The notes: a model not told the origin generated them from the letters alone. A DNA stretch of 64,000 bases from Roseateles sp. YR242 (GCF_900109745.1 NZ_FOAV01000008.1:1-64000), one strand, 5' to 3'; positions 28,779 to 38,290 are shown, numbered from the stretch's first letter. Numbers and translations: made by a program.

Positions 28779-29273
28779 ATGTCTTTGATCAAAAGCGGCG
28801 GCAGCGCCGATATGTACCTGGACCTGACCCTCAAGCGCGCGGGCAAGGTCAAGGGCGAAACCGTGGCGGCCGGCCACCAGAACGATATTGCCGTCACCGG
28901 CTTCAACTGGGGCGTGGGCGCTGCGGGTGATGCGGTGGCGGGCCAGAGCACCGGACGGCGCAGCTATCGGCAACTGACCATCACCAAGGGGCTGGACAGT
29001 GCCAGCACCGCGCTGATGAGCGCCGTGGCGACCAATGACGAGGTCCGCAGCGCCAAGCTGAGCGTGCGCAAGGCCGGTGGGGAGCAGCAGGACTTCTTCA
29101 GCATCACGCTGGAGAAGGCCCGCGTCGCGACCTACGACATCGATGTGGATCACGACGGCAACCCCGTTGAACGCATCACCCTGAGTTTCCAGAAGGTGGC
29201 GGTGGAATACCGTACCCAGAGCGCCACCGGCCAGCTCGGCGGCAGCTGCACCTTCACCGACGACCTCACCTGA
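28779..29273 (+). CDS. Second Hcp-family protein (diverged paralogue)
   Basis: A 164-residue Hcp-fold protein, clearly different from the first Hcp. It keeps the pattern MYLDLTLKRAGKVKGET, DIAVTGFNWGVGAAGDA, YRQLTITKGLDSASTALMSA, SVRKAGGEQQDFFSITLEKA and ERITLSFQKVAVEYRTQ. GGAG at 28769-28772 fixes the ATG at 28779. Divergent Hcps can make mixed tubes or carry different effectors in their lumen; which applies here is unknown. Confidence 0.9.
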   Translation: MSLIKSGGSADMYLDLTLKRAGKVKGETVAAGHQNDIAVTGFNWGVGAAGDAVAGQSTGRRSYRQLTITKGLDSASTALMSAVATNDEVRSAKLSVRKAGGEQQDFFSITLEKARVATYDIDVDHDGNPVERITLSFQKVAVEYRTQSATGQLGGSCTFTDDLT

Positions 29274-29289
29274 GGTCCGAAGGACCCGT

Positions 29290-30105
29290 ATGAGCGCAGT
29301 AGAACCCTTGATCGCCGCCGGCCAGGCCAGCGCGGCGCTGGCCGGTATCCAGCAACAGGTCCGCCAGCAGCCGCAGGACGCGAAGCTGCGGGTGCTGCTG
29401 TTCCAGCTGCTGGCCGTCAACGGCCAATGGGCCCGTGCGGCGGCCCAACTGGAAGTTTGCGGCGAGCTGGATGCCGGCACGCTGGCGATGGTCAACACCT
29501 ACCGCGAAGCACTCAAGTGCGAGCTGGTGCGCGAAGCGGTGTTTGAGGGCAAGACCACGCCCATGGTGATGGGCGAACCTGCCGAGTGGGTGGCCGCCAT
29601 GGTGCAGGCCCTCAAGCTGGATGCGGATGGCGACCACCGCGCCGCACAGCTCATGCGCGCGCAGGCGCTGGAACAGGCGCCCGCCAGCGCCGGCACCCAG
29701 GACGGGCAGGCCTTTGAATGGATCTGCGACGGCGATTCCCGCCTCGGCCCCATCCTGGAGGCCAACATCAATGGTCGTTATTGCTGGGTGCCGTATTCGG
29801 CGCTCGCCAAGATCCAGATCGAACCGCCGGAAGACCTTCGTGACCTGGTCTGGGCGCCGGCCTATCTGGAATTCCCCAACGGCGGCGGCTCCGTGGCGTT
29901 GATCCCGACGCGCTATCCGCGCACCAATGCCTTTGACGACGAGCGCACCTGGTTCTCCCGCCGGACCGAATGGCAGCCCCTGGCCGGCCCATCCGACGCC
30001 GGTGAGAGCGACCAGTTTGCGGGCATCGGCCAACGGGTGCTGATGACGGACCAGGGCGAGGCCGGCCTGCTGGACCTGCGCCTGATCGAACTGACATCGG
30101 CCTGA
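29290..30105 (+). CDS. tagJ: T6SS accessory protein TagJ (ImpE family)
   Basis: A 271-residue cytoplasmic protein that, in studied systems, binds TssB and ClpV and aids sheath recycling. The ImpE family pattern is seen: an N-terminal TPR-like part (LIAAGQASAALAGIQQQVRQ, ALKCELVREAVFEG) and a C-terminal domain with FEWICDGDSRLGPILEANIN and WAPAYLEFPNGGGSVALIPT. AAGGA about 6 bases upstream supports the ATG. It lies between hcp2 and tssE, the common place for tagJ. Confidence 0.93.
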   Translation: MSAVEPLIAAGQASAALAGIQQQVRQQPQDAKLRVLLFQLLAVNGQWARAAAQLEVCGELDAGTLAMVNTYREALKCELVREAVFEGKTTPMVMGEPAEWVAAMVQALKLDADGDHRAAQLMRAQALEQAPASAGTQDGQAFEWICDGDSRLGPILEANINGRYCWVPYSALAKIQIEPPEDLRDLVWAPAYLEFPNGGGSVALIPTRYPRTNAFDDERTWFSRRTEWQPLAGPSDAGESDQFAGIGQRVLMTDQGEAGLLDLRLIELTSA

Positions 30106-30127
30106 TGCACGGTCCCTTCCCGGCGCC

Positions 30128-30622
30128 ATGAACCAGACGACCCGCGACCGCCTGCAGCCAGCCCTGCTGGACCGGCTCACCGATGACGATCCCACCAGCC
30201 GTGAGGAAGGCGAGGACCGCCACACGATGACCAAGTCGCAGCTGCGCCAGGCGGTGCTGCGCGACCTGGGGTGGCTCTTTAATGCGGTGCAACCCCTGGG
30301 GCGTGCCCTGGAGGCCCATCCGCATGTGGGTGACAGCGTGCTCAATTTCGGCCTGCCGGCGCTCTCCGGCCAACTGGCGTCCAAGGTGGATGTGAGCCAG
30401 GTGGAGCGGGCCATCAGGCAGGCCATCCTGCGTTTCGAGCCCCGCATCCTGGAGAGTTCCCTGGAGGTGCGGGCGCTGGAAGCCAATAGCGTGCTGGACA
30501 CACACAACGTGATTGAATTCGAGATTCGCGGCCATCTGTGGTCGCAGCCCGTGCCGCTGGAAATCCTGCTGCGCACGCAGCTGGACCTGGAAGCGGGCCA
30601 GGTGGAAGTGCGGGAGGCCTGA
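30128..30622 (+). CDS. tssE: T6SS baseplate protein TssE
   Basis: A 164-residue gp25-like baseplate protein. The lysozyme-like gp25 fold is recognised by SQLRQAVLRDLGWLFNAVQP, DSVLNFGLPALSG, ERAIRQAILRFEPRILESSL and VIEFEIRGHLWSQPVPLEI. The N-terminus DRLQPALLDRLTDDDP is typical. It ends 2 bases before tssF. Confidence 0.95.
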   Translation: MNQTTRDRLQPALLDRLTDDDPTSREEGEDRHTMTKSQLRQAVLRDLGWLFNAVQPLGRALEAHPHVGDSVLNFGLPALSGQLASKVDVSQVERAIRQAILRFEPRILESSLEVRALEANSVLDTHNVIEFEIRGHLWSQPVPLEILLRTQLDLEAGQVEVREA

Positions 30623-30624
30623 GC

Positions 30625-32574
30625 ATGGATCCGCGCCTGCTGCGCCTGTACAGCGACGAACTGGCCCACCTGCGAGAGGTCGGTGGCGAGTTCGCCCGCG
30701 AGTTCCCCAAGATCGCCGGCCGCCTGGGCATGGAAGGGACCGAGGTCGCGGACCCCTATGTCGAGCGACTGCTGGAAGGTTTTGCCTTTCTGTCCGCCCG
30801 TGTACAGCTCAAGCTGGATGCCGAGCATCCGCGGCTGATCTCCCACCTGCTGGAATCGATCTATCCCAATTTCCTGGCGCCGGTGCCGTCGATGATGGTG
30901 GCCCGCTTCTCCGTCGACACCACCGACCCCAACCTTGGCAAGGGCTACCCCGTGCCGCGCGACAGCGTGCTGCAGTCCGGTCTGCCGCGCGGGCAGGACA
31001 CCCGCTGCGAGTTCCGCACCGCGCATGACGTGACCCTGTGGCCGCTGGAGCTGGTCAACGTCCAGTACTTCAACCATGCGCCGGACCTTCCGGTGAACCG
31101 CCTGCCCGGTGCCGCGGGTTATCGTGGCGGCCTGCGCCTGCGCATCCGCACCGGCGGTGGCCTGCCGCTGCGCCAACTGCGCATGGACCGCCTGCAGCTC
31201 TACATCAGCGCGCCTGACGATGTGGCCTTCCGGCTGCATGAACTGGTGCTGGGCACCGCGCTGGGCAGCTTCGTGACCGGTGAGGGCGTGGACGCTGGCA
31301 ACCTGTCGGCCCAGTGGCGCGACGACACCAGCGTGCGTCCGGTCGGTTTTGAAGCGGACCAGGCCTTGCTGCCCGACACGCAACGCGTCTTCTCCGGCTG
31401 CCGTTTGCTGCAGGAAGCGGCCGCCATGCCACGCCGTTTCCTGTTCTTCGACATCACGGGCCTGGCCGACCGGCTGGCCCGTGTCGACGGGCAGGAAGCC
31501 GACATCGTGGTCTTCTTCAACCGCGCTGATGGCGGGCTGGAAGCCATGGTGGATGCGCAAAGCCTGGCGCTGCACTGCACCCCTGCGATCAACCTGTTTC
31601 CCAAGCGGCTGGACCGCATCCAGCTGGGCCCGGGCAACTGGGAGTACCACGTGGTGCCGGACCGCACCCGCCCGATGGACTTCGAGGTGCACAGCCTGCA
31701 GAGCGTCATCGGCTATGGGGCTGGGCAGGTCGGCCAGCAGACCTTCCGTCCGCTCTACGCCACCTACCACGAACTTTCCACCGAAGGCGCCGGTTACTAC
31801 GCCGCGCGCCGCGAGCCCCGGCTGCTGTCCTCCCGCCAGAAGGAGCAGGGGCCGCGCACCGCCTATATCGGCGAGGAAGTGTTCCTGTCCCTGGTGGATC
31901 CGCGCCACGCGCCGTATCGCGAAGACATCCGCCAGCTGTCCGTCTCCGCACTCGTCACCAACCGGGACCTGCCGACGCTGCTGCCCCATAACGGCAGCGG
32001 CGGCACTGGCGGCAGCAGCGGCACCGGTGGAAATGCCGGCAGTGGCCCCAGCGCCTGGCGCCTGGATGCGGCCGGCCCGGTGCTGCGGGTGGACGCGCTG
32101 CACGGGCCCACCCGCCCGGTGAGCCGGCAGCCGGTCGGCGACGCGGGCTGGAGCCTGGTGAGCCTGCTCACCATGCAGCAACTGCCCTTTGCGGACGAGC
32201 CGCCCGCGCAGGCGGCCTCCACCTTGCGGCGCATGCTGACCCTGTATGGCCCGCCGGGTGATGCGGCCTGGCAGCGGCAGGTGGAAGGGGTGCGCCATGT
32301 GTCGGCCAAGTCGGTCGTGCGCCGGCTGCCGTTCTCCGGGCCGCTGAGTTTTGGCTGCGGCACCGAGATCGACCTGGAGCTGGACGAACTGGCCTTCCAG
32401 GGGCACAGCGCCTATCTGTTTGGCAGCGTGCTGGAGTATTACTTCGCGCGCCATTCCGCCATCAACAGCTTCACCCAGTTGCGCCTGCGCTCCACCCAGC
32501 GAGGCGAACTGCGCCGGTGGCCGGTGCGCATCAGCAGCGAATCGGCGCACCAGGATGTCGGAGCCCACCCTTGA
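30625..32574 (+). CDS. tssF: T6SS baseplate protein TssF (VasA/ImpG)
   Basis: A 649-residue baseplate subunit that forms a wedge with TssG and TssK. The start MDPRLLRLYSDELAHLREVG and the following GEFAREFPKIAGRLGMEGTE and DPYVERLLEGFAFLSARVQL are diagnostic. A Gly/Ser-rich loop (about residues 455-475: NGSGGTGGSSGTGGNAGSG) is an insertion not typical of the family. The ATG at 30625 follows tssE by 2 bases. Its stop overlaps the TTG start of tssG. Confidence 0.96.
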   Translation: MDPRLLRLYSDELAHLREVGGEFAREFPKIAGRLGMEGTEVADPYVERLLEGFAFLSARVQLKLDAEHPRLISHLLESIYPNFLAPVPSMMVARFSVDTTDPNLGKGYPVPRDSVLQSGLPRGQDTRCEFRTAHDVTLWPLELVNVQYFNHAPDLPVNRLPGAAGYRGGLRLRIRTGGGLPLRQLRMDRLQLYISAPDDVAFRLHELVLGTALGSFVTGEGVDAGNLSAQWRDDTSVRPVGFEADQALLPDTQRVFSGCRLLQEAAAMPRRFLFFDITGLADRLARVDGQEADIVVFFNRADGGLEAMVDAQSLALHCTPAINLFPKRLDRIQLGPGNWEYHVVPDRTRPMDFEVHSLQSVIGYGAGQVGQQTFRPLYATYHELSTEGAGYYAARREPRLLSSRQKEQGPRTAYIGEEVFLSLVDPRHAPYREDIRQLSVSALVTNRDLPTLLPHNGSGGTGGSSGTGGNAGSGPSAWRLDAAGPVLRVDALHGPTRPVSRQPVGDAGWSLVSLLTMQQLPFADEPPAQAASTLRRMLTLYGPPGDAAWQRQVEGVRHVSAKSVVRRLPFSGPLSFGCGTEIDLELDELAFQGHSAYLFGSVLEYYFARHSAINSFTQLRLRSTQRGELRRWPVRISSESAHQDVGAHP

Positions 32575-33638
32575 CGCCGAGCGACCCGCCTCTGGACAAC
32601 GCTGCGGCGTTGCAGGCCCTGTTTCGCGAGGTGGAACAGACGCCATGGCGGTTTGATTTCTTCGCGCTGCTGCGCCGCATCGAGGGGCTCACGCCCGAGC
32701 TGCCGCGCCTGGGCCACGCGGCCCGCCCCAACCAGGAGCCCATCCGGCTGGGGGAAGAACCGGAGCTGGACTTTGCGCCCTCCGCGCTGGCCCGGCTGCA
32801 CCAGACGTCCGCGGGCGTGCCCCGGTTGGGCGTACGCTTCTTTGGCCTGCTGGGGCCGCAGGGCCCCATGCCGCTGCACCTCACCGAATACACCCGCGAG
32901 CGCCTGCACCAGCGCAATGACCCGACGCTGGCGCGCTTCCTGGATGTCTTCCATCACCGCATGCTGCTGCTGTTCTACCGGGCCTGGGCGCAGTCTCAAC
33001 CGGTGGTGCAGCAGGACCGGCCGGAGAGCGACCGTTACGCCAGCTGGCTGGGGGCCACCACCGGTCTGTATGGGCAATGGCAGCCCAAGGACACCCTGCC
33101 GCAGAGTGCGCGCCTGTTCAACGCGAAGATGATGGGCGAGCGTGCCCGCCATCCCGAGGGGCTGGCCAAGATCCTGTCCCAGCATTTCGGCGTGCCGGTG
33201 CGCATCCAGCAGTTTGTCTCGCATTGGATGCCGATCGATCCCAATGACCGCACGCGCATGGGTTACGCCCGTGGGCGCAAGGAAGGCATCGGCCTCGTGG
33301 CGGCCAAGCTGGGCCGCAACACCACGCTGGGCAGCAAGGCCTGGGACCGCCAGTACCGTTTTGTGGTGGTCATCGGCCCGCTGACCATGGAGCAGTTCGC
33401 GCTGTTCCTGCCGGATGGCAGTGCCTACCGGCCGCTCAACGACTGGATCCGGCAATACGTCGGCCTGGGCTTCTGGTGGGAGATCCGCCCCAAGCTGGCA
33501 GGGGCCACCATGCCGGCGGCAGTGCTGGGCCAATCCGTGCGGCTGGGCTACACGAGCTGGGCCGGCCGCGCCCGCAATTCCACATTCAACAAACCGTCGG
33601 GCGGGCTGCGGCTGCGGCCCCGTCCTGGCGCCAATTGA
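32571..33638 (+). CDS. tssG: T6SS baseplate protein TssG
   Basis: A 355-residue partner of TssF. Family sequences: EQTPWRFDFFALLRRIEGL, RFFGLLGPQGPMPLHLTEY and FLDVFHHRMLLLFYRAWAQ. No suitable ATG exists in frame; I place the start at TTG 32571, which overlaps the tssF stop (TTGA) and has GGAG 7 bases upstream (32560-32563). An ATG at 32555 is in the wrong frame and stops after about 33 codons. The C-terminus SGGLRLRPRPGAN is short and basic. Confidence 0.93.
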   Translation: MTPSDPPLDNAAALQALFREVEQTPWRFDFFALLRRIEGLTPELPRLGHAARPNQEPIRLGEEPELDFAPSALARLHQTSAGVPRLGVRFFGLLGPQGPMPLHLTEYTRERLHQRNDPTLARFLDVFHHRMLLLFYRAWAQSQPVVQQDRPESDRYASWLGATTGLYGQWQPKDTLPQSARLFNAKMMGERARHPEGLAKILSQHFGVPVRIQQFVSHWMPIDPNDRTRMGYARGRKEGIGLVAAKLGRNTTLGSKAWDRQYRFVVVIGPLTMEQFALFLPDGSAYRPLNDWIRQYVGLGFWWEIRPKLAGATMPAAVLGQSVRLGYTSWAGRARNSTFNKPSGGLRLRPRPGAN

Positions 33639-33657
33639 AGATCACAGGGAGAACCCG

Positions 33658-36309
33658 ATGAGCGAAATCGCCCGCACCAGCCTCTTTGGCAAACTGAACC
33701 CACTGGCCTACAAGGCCATCGAAGGCGCCACGGTCTTCTGCAAGCTGCGTGGCAATCCCTTTGTGGAGCTGCAGCACTGGATCTATCAGATCCTCAACAC
33801 ACCGGATTCGGACCTGCACCGCATCGCCAAGCACTACCAGCTGGATGCGGCCCAGCTGTCGGCCGACCTCATGGCCTCGCTGGACCGGCTGCCGCGTGGC
33901 GCCTCGTCCGTCACCGACCTCTCCAGCTGGGTGGAAAACGCCGTGGAGCGCGGCTGGGTGTATGGCTCGCTGATGTACGGGGACGGGCAGGTGCGCACCG
34001 GCCATCTGGTCATCGGCCTGCTGAAGACACCGTCCATGCGCCATGCGCTGGTCTCGCTGTCGCGGCAGTTTGAACGCATTCCGGTGGAAGACCTGAGCGA
34101 AAACTTCGCCAAGGTGGTTGAAGGCTCGCCAGAGCAGGCCATGCGTGCCGCCGAGCCCGGCGCGGTGCCGGGTGATGCCAGTGGTGCCCTTGCACCGGCT
34201 GCCATGGGCAAGCAGGAAGCGCTCAAGCGTTTTGCGGTGGACCTGACCGAACGCGCGCGCCAGGGCGAGATCGACCCGGTGGCGGGGCGGGACGAAGAGA
34301 TCCGCCAGATCGTGGACATCCTCATGCGCCGCCGCCAGAACAACCCCATCCTGACGGGTGAGGCTGGTGTGGGCAAGACGGCTGTGGTGGAAGGTTTTGC
34401 CCTGCGCCTGGCCCAGGGCGACGTGCCGCCGCAGCTGAAGGAGGTCTCGCTGTACATGCTGGACATCGGCCTGCTGCAGGCGGGCGCCAGCATGAAGGGT
34501 GAATTCGAGAACCGGTTGCGGGCGGTCATTGACGAGGTGCAGGCCTCACCCAAGCCCATCATCCTCTTCATCGACGAGGCCCACACCCTGATCGGCGCCG
34601 GTGGTGCGGCGGGCACGGGGGATGCCGCCAACCTGCTCAAGCCTGCGCTGGCACGCGGCAAGCTGCGCACCATTGCAGCCACCACCTGGGCCGAATACAA
34701 GAAGCACATCGAGAAGGACCCGGCGCTGACCCGGCGCTTCCAGGTGGTGCAGGTGCCGGAGCCGGACGAGGCCAAGGCGGTGCTGATGCTGCGTGGCGTG
34801 GCCTCGGTGCTGGAGAAGCACCACCGCGTGGCGCTGCTGGATGAAGGCATCGAAGCGGCCGTGCGGCTCTCGCATCGCTACATCCCCGCCCGCCAGTTGC
34901 CGGACAAGGCGGTCAGCCTGCTGGACACGGCCTGTGCCCGCGTGGCGGTGAGCCAGCACGCGACGCCACCCGAGCTGGAAGACTGCCTGCGCCGTATCCA
35001 GGCGCTGGAGGTGGAGCAGGAGATCATCGGCCGCGAAGGGGCCATCGGGCTGGACGTGACGGAGCGCAAGCGCCGCGTGGCCGCTGACCTGGACGAGGCG
35101 CAAACCCGCCGTGCTGCGCTGGAAGCCCGCCATGCGCGCGAAAAGTCCCTGGTGGACCGCGTACTGGAGCTGCATGCCTTGCTGCGCAAGGAGGGTGAGG
35201 GCGCCCCAGGCGAAGCCGAGCGCGAAACGCTGCTGGCCGAGCTGAAGGATCAGCGCGGCCAGTTGGTGGCGTTGCAGGGGGATGCCCCGTTGATCCTGCC
35301 CACGGTGGACGAGCAGGCCGTGGCCAGCGTGGTGCAGGACTGGACCGGCATTCCGGTGGGCCGCATGGTGCGCAATGAGCTGCAGGCCGTGCTGCAACTG
35401 GCGGACACCTTGAACCAGCGCGTCATTGGCCAGCGCCATGCGCTGGAGATGATCGCCAAGCGCATCGAGGTCAGCCGTGCGCGGCTGGACAACCCCAACA
35501 AGCCCATCGGTGTGTTCCTGCTGGCCGGCACTTCCGGCGTGGGCAAGACCGAGACGGCGCTGGCCCTGGCCGAAGCGCTGTACGGCGGCGAGCAGAACGT
35601 CATCACCATCAACATGAGCGAGTTCCAGGAGGCGCACACCGTCTCCACGCTCAAGGGTTCGCCCCCGGGGTATGTGGGCTACGGCGAGGGCGGCGTGCTG
35701 ACCGAGGCAGTGCGCCGCCGGCCCTACAGCGTGGTGCTGCTGGACGAAGTGGAGAAGGCTCATCCGGACGTGCACGAGCTGTTCTTCCAGGTCTTTGACA
35801 AGGGCTGGATGGAGGACGGCGAAGGGCGCTACATCGACTTCAAGAACACCATCATCTTGCTCACCAGCAATGCGGGCAGCGACCTGATCATGAAGCTGTG
35901 TGCGGACCCGGAGCTGATGCCGGAACCGGAGGGCATTGCCAAGGCGCTGCGCGAGCCGCTGCTGAAGGTGTTCCCGGCGGCGCTGCTGGGCCGTCTGGTG
36001 ACCATTCCGTACTACCCGCTCAACGAAGAGATGCTGGGCCAGATCATCCGACTGCAGCTCGGCCGCATCCAGCGCCGCGTGGCGGAAAACCTGGGCGTGC
36101 CGTTCAGCTTTGGCGAGGAGGTGGTGAAGCTGGTGATCAGCCGCTGCAACGAGGTGGAGAGCGGTGGCCGCGTCATCGACGCCATCCTTACCAACACCGT
36201 GCTGCCACGCATCAGCCGTGAATACCTGACGCGGCTGACGCAGGGGCACAGCATCGAGAAGGTGGCGTTGACGGTGAAGGACGGGGATTTTGAGTACGGG
36301 TTTGATTGA
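33658..36309 (+). CDS. tssH: T6SS AAA+ unfoldase ClpV (TssH)
   Basis: An 883-residue hexameric ATPase that pulls apart contracted sheaths. The N-terminal Clp domain (SLFGKLNPLAYKAIEGATVF) precedes the first AAA+ module with Walker A GEAGVGKT at about residue 235, a coiled-coil middle domain (about 430-560), and the second AAA+ module with GTSGVGKT at about 624 and the pore/Walker B region VVLLDEVEKAHPDV. It is ClpV rather than ClpB by its N-domain and context. ATG 33658 has CAGGGAGA upstream. It ends the tssA-tssH run. Confidence 0.96.
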   Translation: MSEIARTSLFGKLNPLAYKAIEGATVFCKLRGNPFVELQHWIYQILNTPDSDLHRIAKHYQLDAAQLSADLMASLDRLPRGASSVTDLSSWVENAVERGWVYGSLMYGDGQVRTGHLVIGLLKTPSMRHALVSLSRQFERIPVEDLSENFAKVVEGSPEQAMRAAEPGAVPGDASGALAPAAMGKQEALKRFAVDLTERARQGEIDPVAGRDEEIRQIVDILMRRRQNNPILTGEAGVGKTAVVEGFALRLAQGDVPPQLKEVSLYMLDIGLLQAGASMKGEFENRLRAVIDEVQASPKPIILFIDEAHTLIGAGGAAGTGDAANLLKPALARGKLRTIAATTWAEYKKHIEKDPALTRRFQVVQVPEPDEAKAVLMLRGVASVLEKHHRVALLDEGIEAAVRLSHRYIPARQLPDKAVSLLDTACARVAVSQHATPPELEDCLRRIQALEVEQEIIGREGAIGLDVTERKRRVAADLDEAQTRRAALEARHAREKSLVDRVLELHALLRKEGEGAPGEAERETLLAELKDQRGQLVALQGDAPLILPTVDEQAVASVVQDWTGIPVGRMVRNELQAVLQLADTLNQRVIGQRHALEMIAKRIEVSRARLDNPNKPIGVFLLAGTSGVGKTETALALAEALYGGEQNVITINMSEFQEAHTVSTLKGSPPGYVGYGEGGVLTEAVRRRPYSVVLLDEVEKAHPDVHELFFQVFDKGWMEDGEGRYIDFKNTIILLTSNAGSDLIMKLCADPELMPEPEGIAKALREPLLKVFPAALLGRLVTIPYYPLNEEMLGQIIRLQLGRIQRRVAENLGVPFSFGEEVVKLVISRCNEVESGGRVIDAILTNTVLPRISREYLTRLTQGHSIEKVALTVKDGDFEYGFD

Positions 36310-36346
36310 GTAGGAGGCCTCAGCCATCTATCCAAATCAAACTGCC

Positions 36347-36886
36347 ATGAGGCCGATGAATCCTTTCGTCATAGGGGGGCTCGCGCTCTTGTTTGCATTG
36401 CCAGCATCGGCATTTGCCGATGCTTCCGCGACGGGTGCCGAAAGCCGTACGGCGCTGGTGGCCGATCGCGGCCTGTGCCAACCGGAAGAATCGGTTTACT
36501 TCGCTTGCCCGACCGCCAGGTCGAGATGGGTGAGTATTTGTGGAAAACCGGGGACGCTGCAGTACCGCTTCGGACGCCCGGATAGGGTAGAGCTGGTGTT
36601 CCCCGCTCAGGCAACGGATGGAACAAGTCGGTTGCTCTACGCCGGATACTTCCGTGAGAAGGTGGAAAAAACTGAGGTTCGTTTCGAGATCCAGGGAACG
36701 GACTACGTGGTCTATGACTATCAGGAAGGTCGCAAGCATGCTTCAGGTGTTCGTGTCACAACTGAAGAGGGCAAGGAAGTTGAGATTGCCTGCCAGGGGC
36801 CAGTGATCAGCCGACTGCCGCAGTTGAAATCTGTCATTCCATGCGATAAAGAAAGCGCACTCAACGGCGGAGAGTGTCGCCGTTGA
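36347..36886 (+). CDS. Small secreted protein of unknown function
   Basis: A 179-residue protein with a signal peptide (MNPFVIGGLALLFALPASAFA, cleavage near residue 24). The mature part has several cysteines (GLCQPEE, YFACPT, VSICGKPG) and the segment LQYRFGRPDRVELVFPAQ, features I have seen only in uncharacterised secreted proteins. ATG 36347 and ATG 36356 are both possible starts. Base composition is visibly less G+C-rich than the T6SS genes on either side. Its end overlaps the next gene by 13 bases, so the two form a pair. It may be cargo or immunity of the T6SS, but the family is not known to me. Confidence 0.7.
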   Translation: MRPMNPFVIGGLALLFALPASAFADASATGAESRTALVADRGLCQPEESVYFACPTARSRWVSICGKPGTLQYRFGRPDRVELVFPAQATDGTSRLLYAGYFREKVEKTEVRFEIQGTDYVVYDYQEGRKHASGVRVTTEEGKEVEIACQGPVISRLPQLKSVIPCDKESALNGGECRR

Positions 36887-38277
36887 AGCGCCCAATCTCA
36901 GCAGCAACGCAGCAGGTGTGCCTGGTGGCTTTTTTATTTCTCAAGCGCCACGTCCTCCTAGTGATTCTTGGCCTGCTTGCAGCCACTGTTGGGGCTGCTC
37001 CCGCTCAAGCGCGGCCAAATGGACGAGCGTGGGTTGATGTCCGTGAGGGCGGTGCCGGCCTGGCGTTTCGGACGACGGAATCGACGACCTTTGCGAGGGT
37101 GTCGTTGGATGCCAGTGCACATGCTGGCCGCTGGTTCGGCGCCCGAGTTGCAATCCGCGGTGGTTCGCCGGCTGCTGACATCCGGTTGACCGTAGCTGCC
37201 TACAAGGGTGAGTACCGCCTATCCGCATCGCCACCTGGGGCGTGCCAGGGCGTGAGCTGCCGAGCCGTCGCATGGATCCCCGAAGAGGCGGACCACGTGG
37301 TCATCGTTGCTTACTCGGATACGCCGGGCGTGGTGTTCGAACGCGTGGCGCTCGTTGAGTCCAGGTCGGATATCGAGAACTCTGCTGAACAAATTGCCGT
37401 CCTGGGACGTTCCGCCTTTGCGGCCCTGAAATATGCGAAAGATGTGTATTTCAAAAGTACAGCGGTGCGTTGGGCGGCGTTGGAGGCTGAATTCCGTAAA
37501 GCCTTAAGACGGGCTCCTCGAGACTTCGCACCAGAGGGCGCACTGTTGTCCGTGATGCTGTCATCGCTCCCTGATCGAAAGCATTCGTCGCTGGCTTTCC
37601 AGCCGCTGGAACGTAACGGGCGGAAGCCCTTGCATCGTCAAGATGTGCTCCCTTCCTGCGTGGATCTGGGCGATGGCGTCAGGGTCTTAACCTTGCCAGG
37701 CACTGCCGGCATGAGTGCCGAGGCGCTTGAGCGGTATGTGTCGATGGCGAATGCATGCATCCTGGCGGCACCCTCCGATGGCACCTGGATCTTCGATCTG
37801 CGGGGCAATACAGGTGGCAACGAGGAGATCCTGTTGGCCTCTGCTGCTCCGGCGTTGTCCGCGGGTCCCCTATATGCGTGGGTCAACGGAAAGGGCGTTG
37901 TGCAGAAGGTTGATCTCACACCGCGTGGAAAACGCACCGCCGGCACGATATGGAAAGAGCGAGCGCTGCAACTTGAGCACTTTAGAGGCAAGGTGGTGCT
38001 CTGGGCCGATTCATCCTGTGCCAGCTCCTGCGAAATGCTGATCGCAGCGAGCCAGGTTAGAGCTCATGGCATCTTCGTCGGGGAGCCGACGGCGGGCTTG
38101 ACCACCGCCAATGAAAGCTATCGCGTCAATCGGGAGCTGACATTGCAACTGACGGCCGGGTCCATGCTCGACGCGGATGGCGCAGCTATCGAAGGTTCCC
38201 TGTTGCCGCGTTTGCTGGTCACAAGCCAGACTGCAGCAGACCTCGTCAAGGAACTGCGGCAAGCCGGGATCTTGTGA
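36874..38277 (+). CDS. Exported S41-peptidase-like protein
   Basis: A 467-residue protein starting GTG 36874. A membrane or signal segment (HVLLVILGLLAATVGAAPA) precedes a beta-rich N-terminal domain (about 50-170) and a C-terminal S41 (tail-specific/tricorn-like) fold. The fold is recognised by GTWIFDLRGNTGGNEEILLA (about 307-326), KVVLWADSSCASSCEMLIAA with the presumed catalytic Ser near residue 380, and GIFVGEPTAGLTTA. The Lys of Ser-Lys CtpA proteases is absent (GEPTAG instead of GEKT.GK), as in the S41B branch; activity is uncertain. Two cysteines flank the catalytic site. It overlaps the preceding secreted-protein gene and has lower G+C than the T6SS core. Confidence 0.72.
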   Translation: MSPLKRPISAATQQVCLVAFLFLKRHVLLVILGLLAATVGAAPAQARPNGRAWVDVREGGAGLAFRTTESTTFARVSLDASAHAGRWFGARVAIRGGSPAADIRLTVAAYKGEYRLSASPPGACQGVSCRAVAWIPEEADHVVIVAYSDTPGVVFERVALVESRSDIENSAEQIAVLGRSAFAALKYAKDVYFKSTAVRWAALEAEFRKALRRAPRDFAPEGALLSVMLSSLPDRKHSSLAFQPLERNGRKPLHRQDVLPSCVDLGDGVRVLTLPGTAGMSAEALERYVSMANACILAAPSDGTWIFDLRGNTGGNEEILLASAAPALSAGPLYAWVNGKGVVQKVDLTPRGKRTAGTIWKERALQLEHFRGKVVLWADSSCASSCEMLIAASQVRAHGIFVGEPTAGLTTANESYRVNRELTLQLTAGSMLDADGAAIEGSLLPRLLVTSQTAADLVKELRQAGIL

Positions 38278-38290
38278 TCATCGACCTCCC

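Noticed and set aside
29266-32646. Very long open frame on the minus strand opposite tssE-tssG and neighbours (over 1100 codons)
   Set aside because: It is antisense to well-identified T6SS genes, has low-complexity His/Arg/Gln-rich composition and no recognisable domain; such frames are expected in G+C-rich DNA.
32555-32656. ATG 32555 as the start of tssG
   Set aside because: It is in a different frame and stops after 33 codons; the TTG at 32571 is in frame and has a ribosome site.
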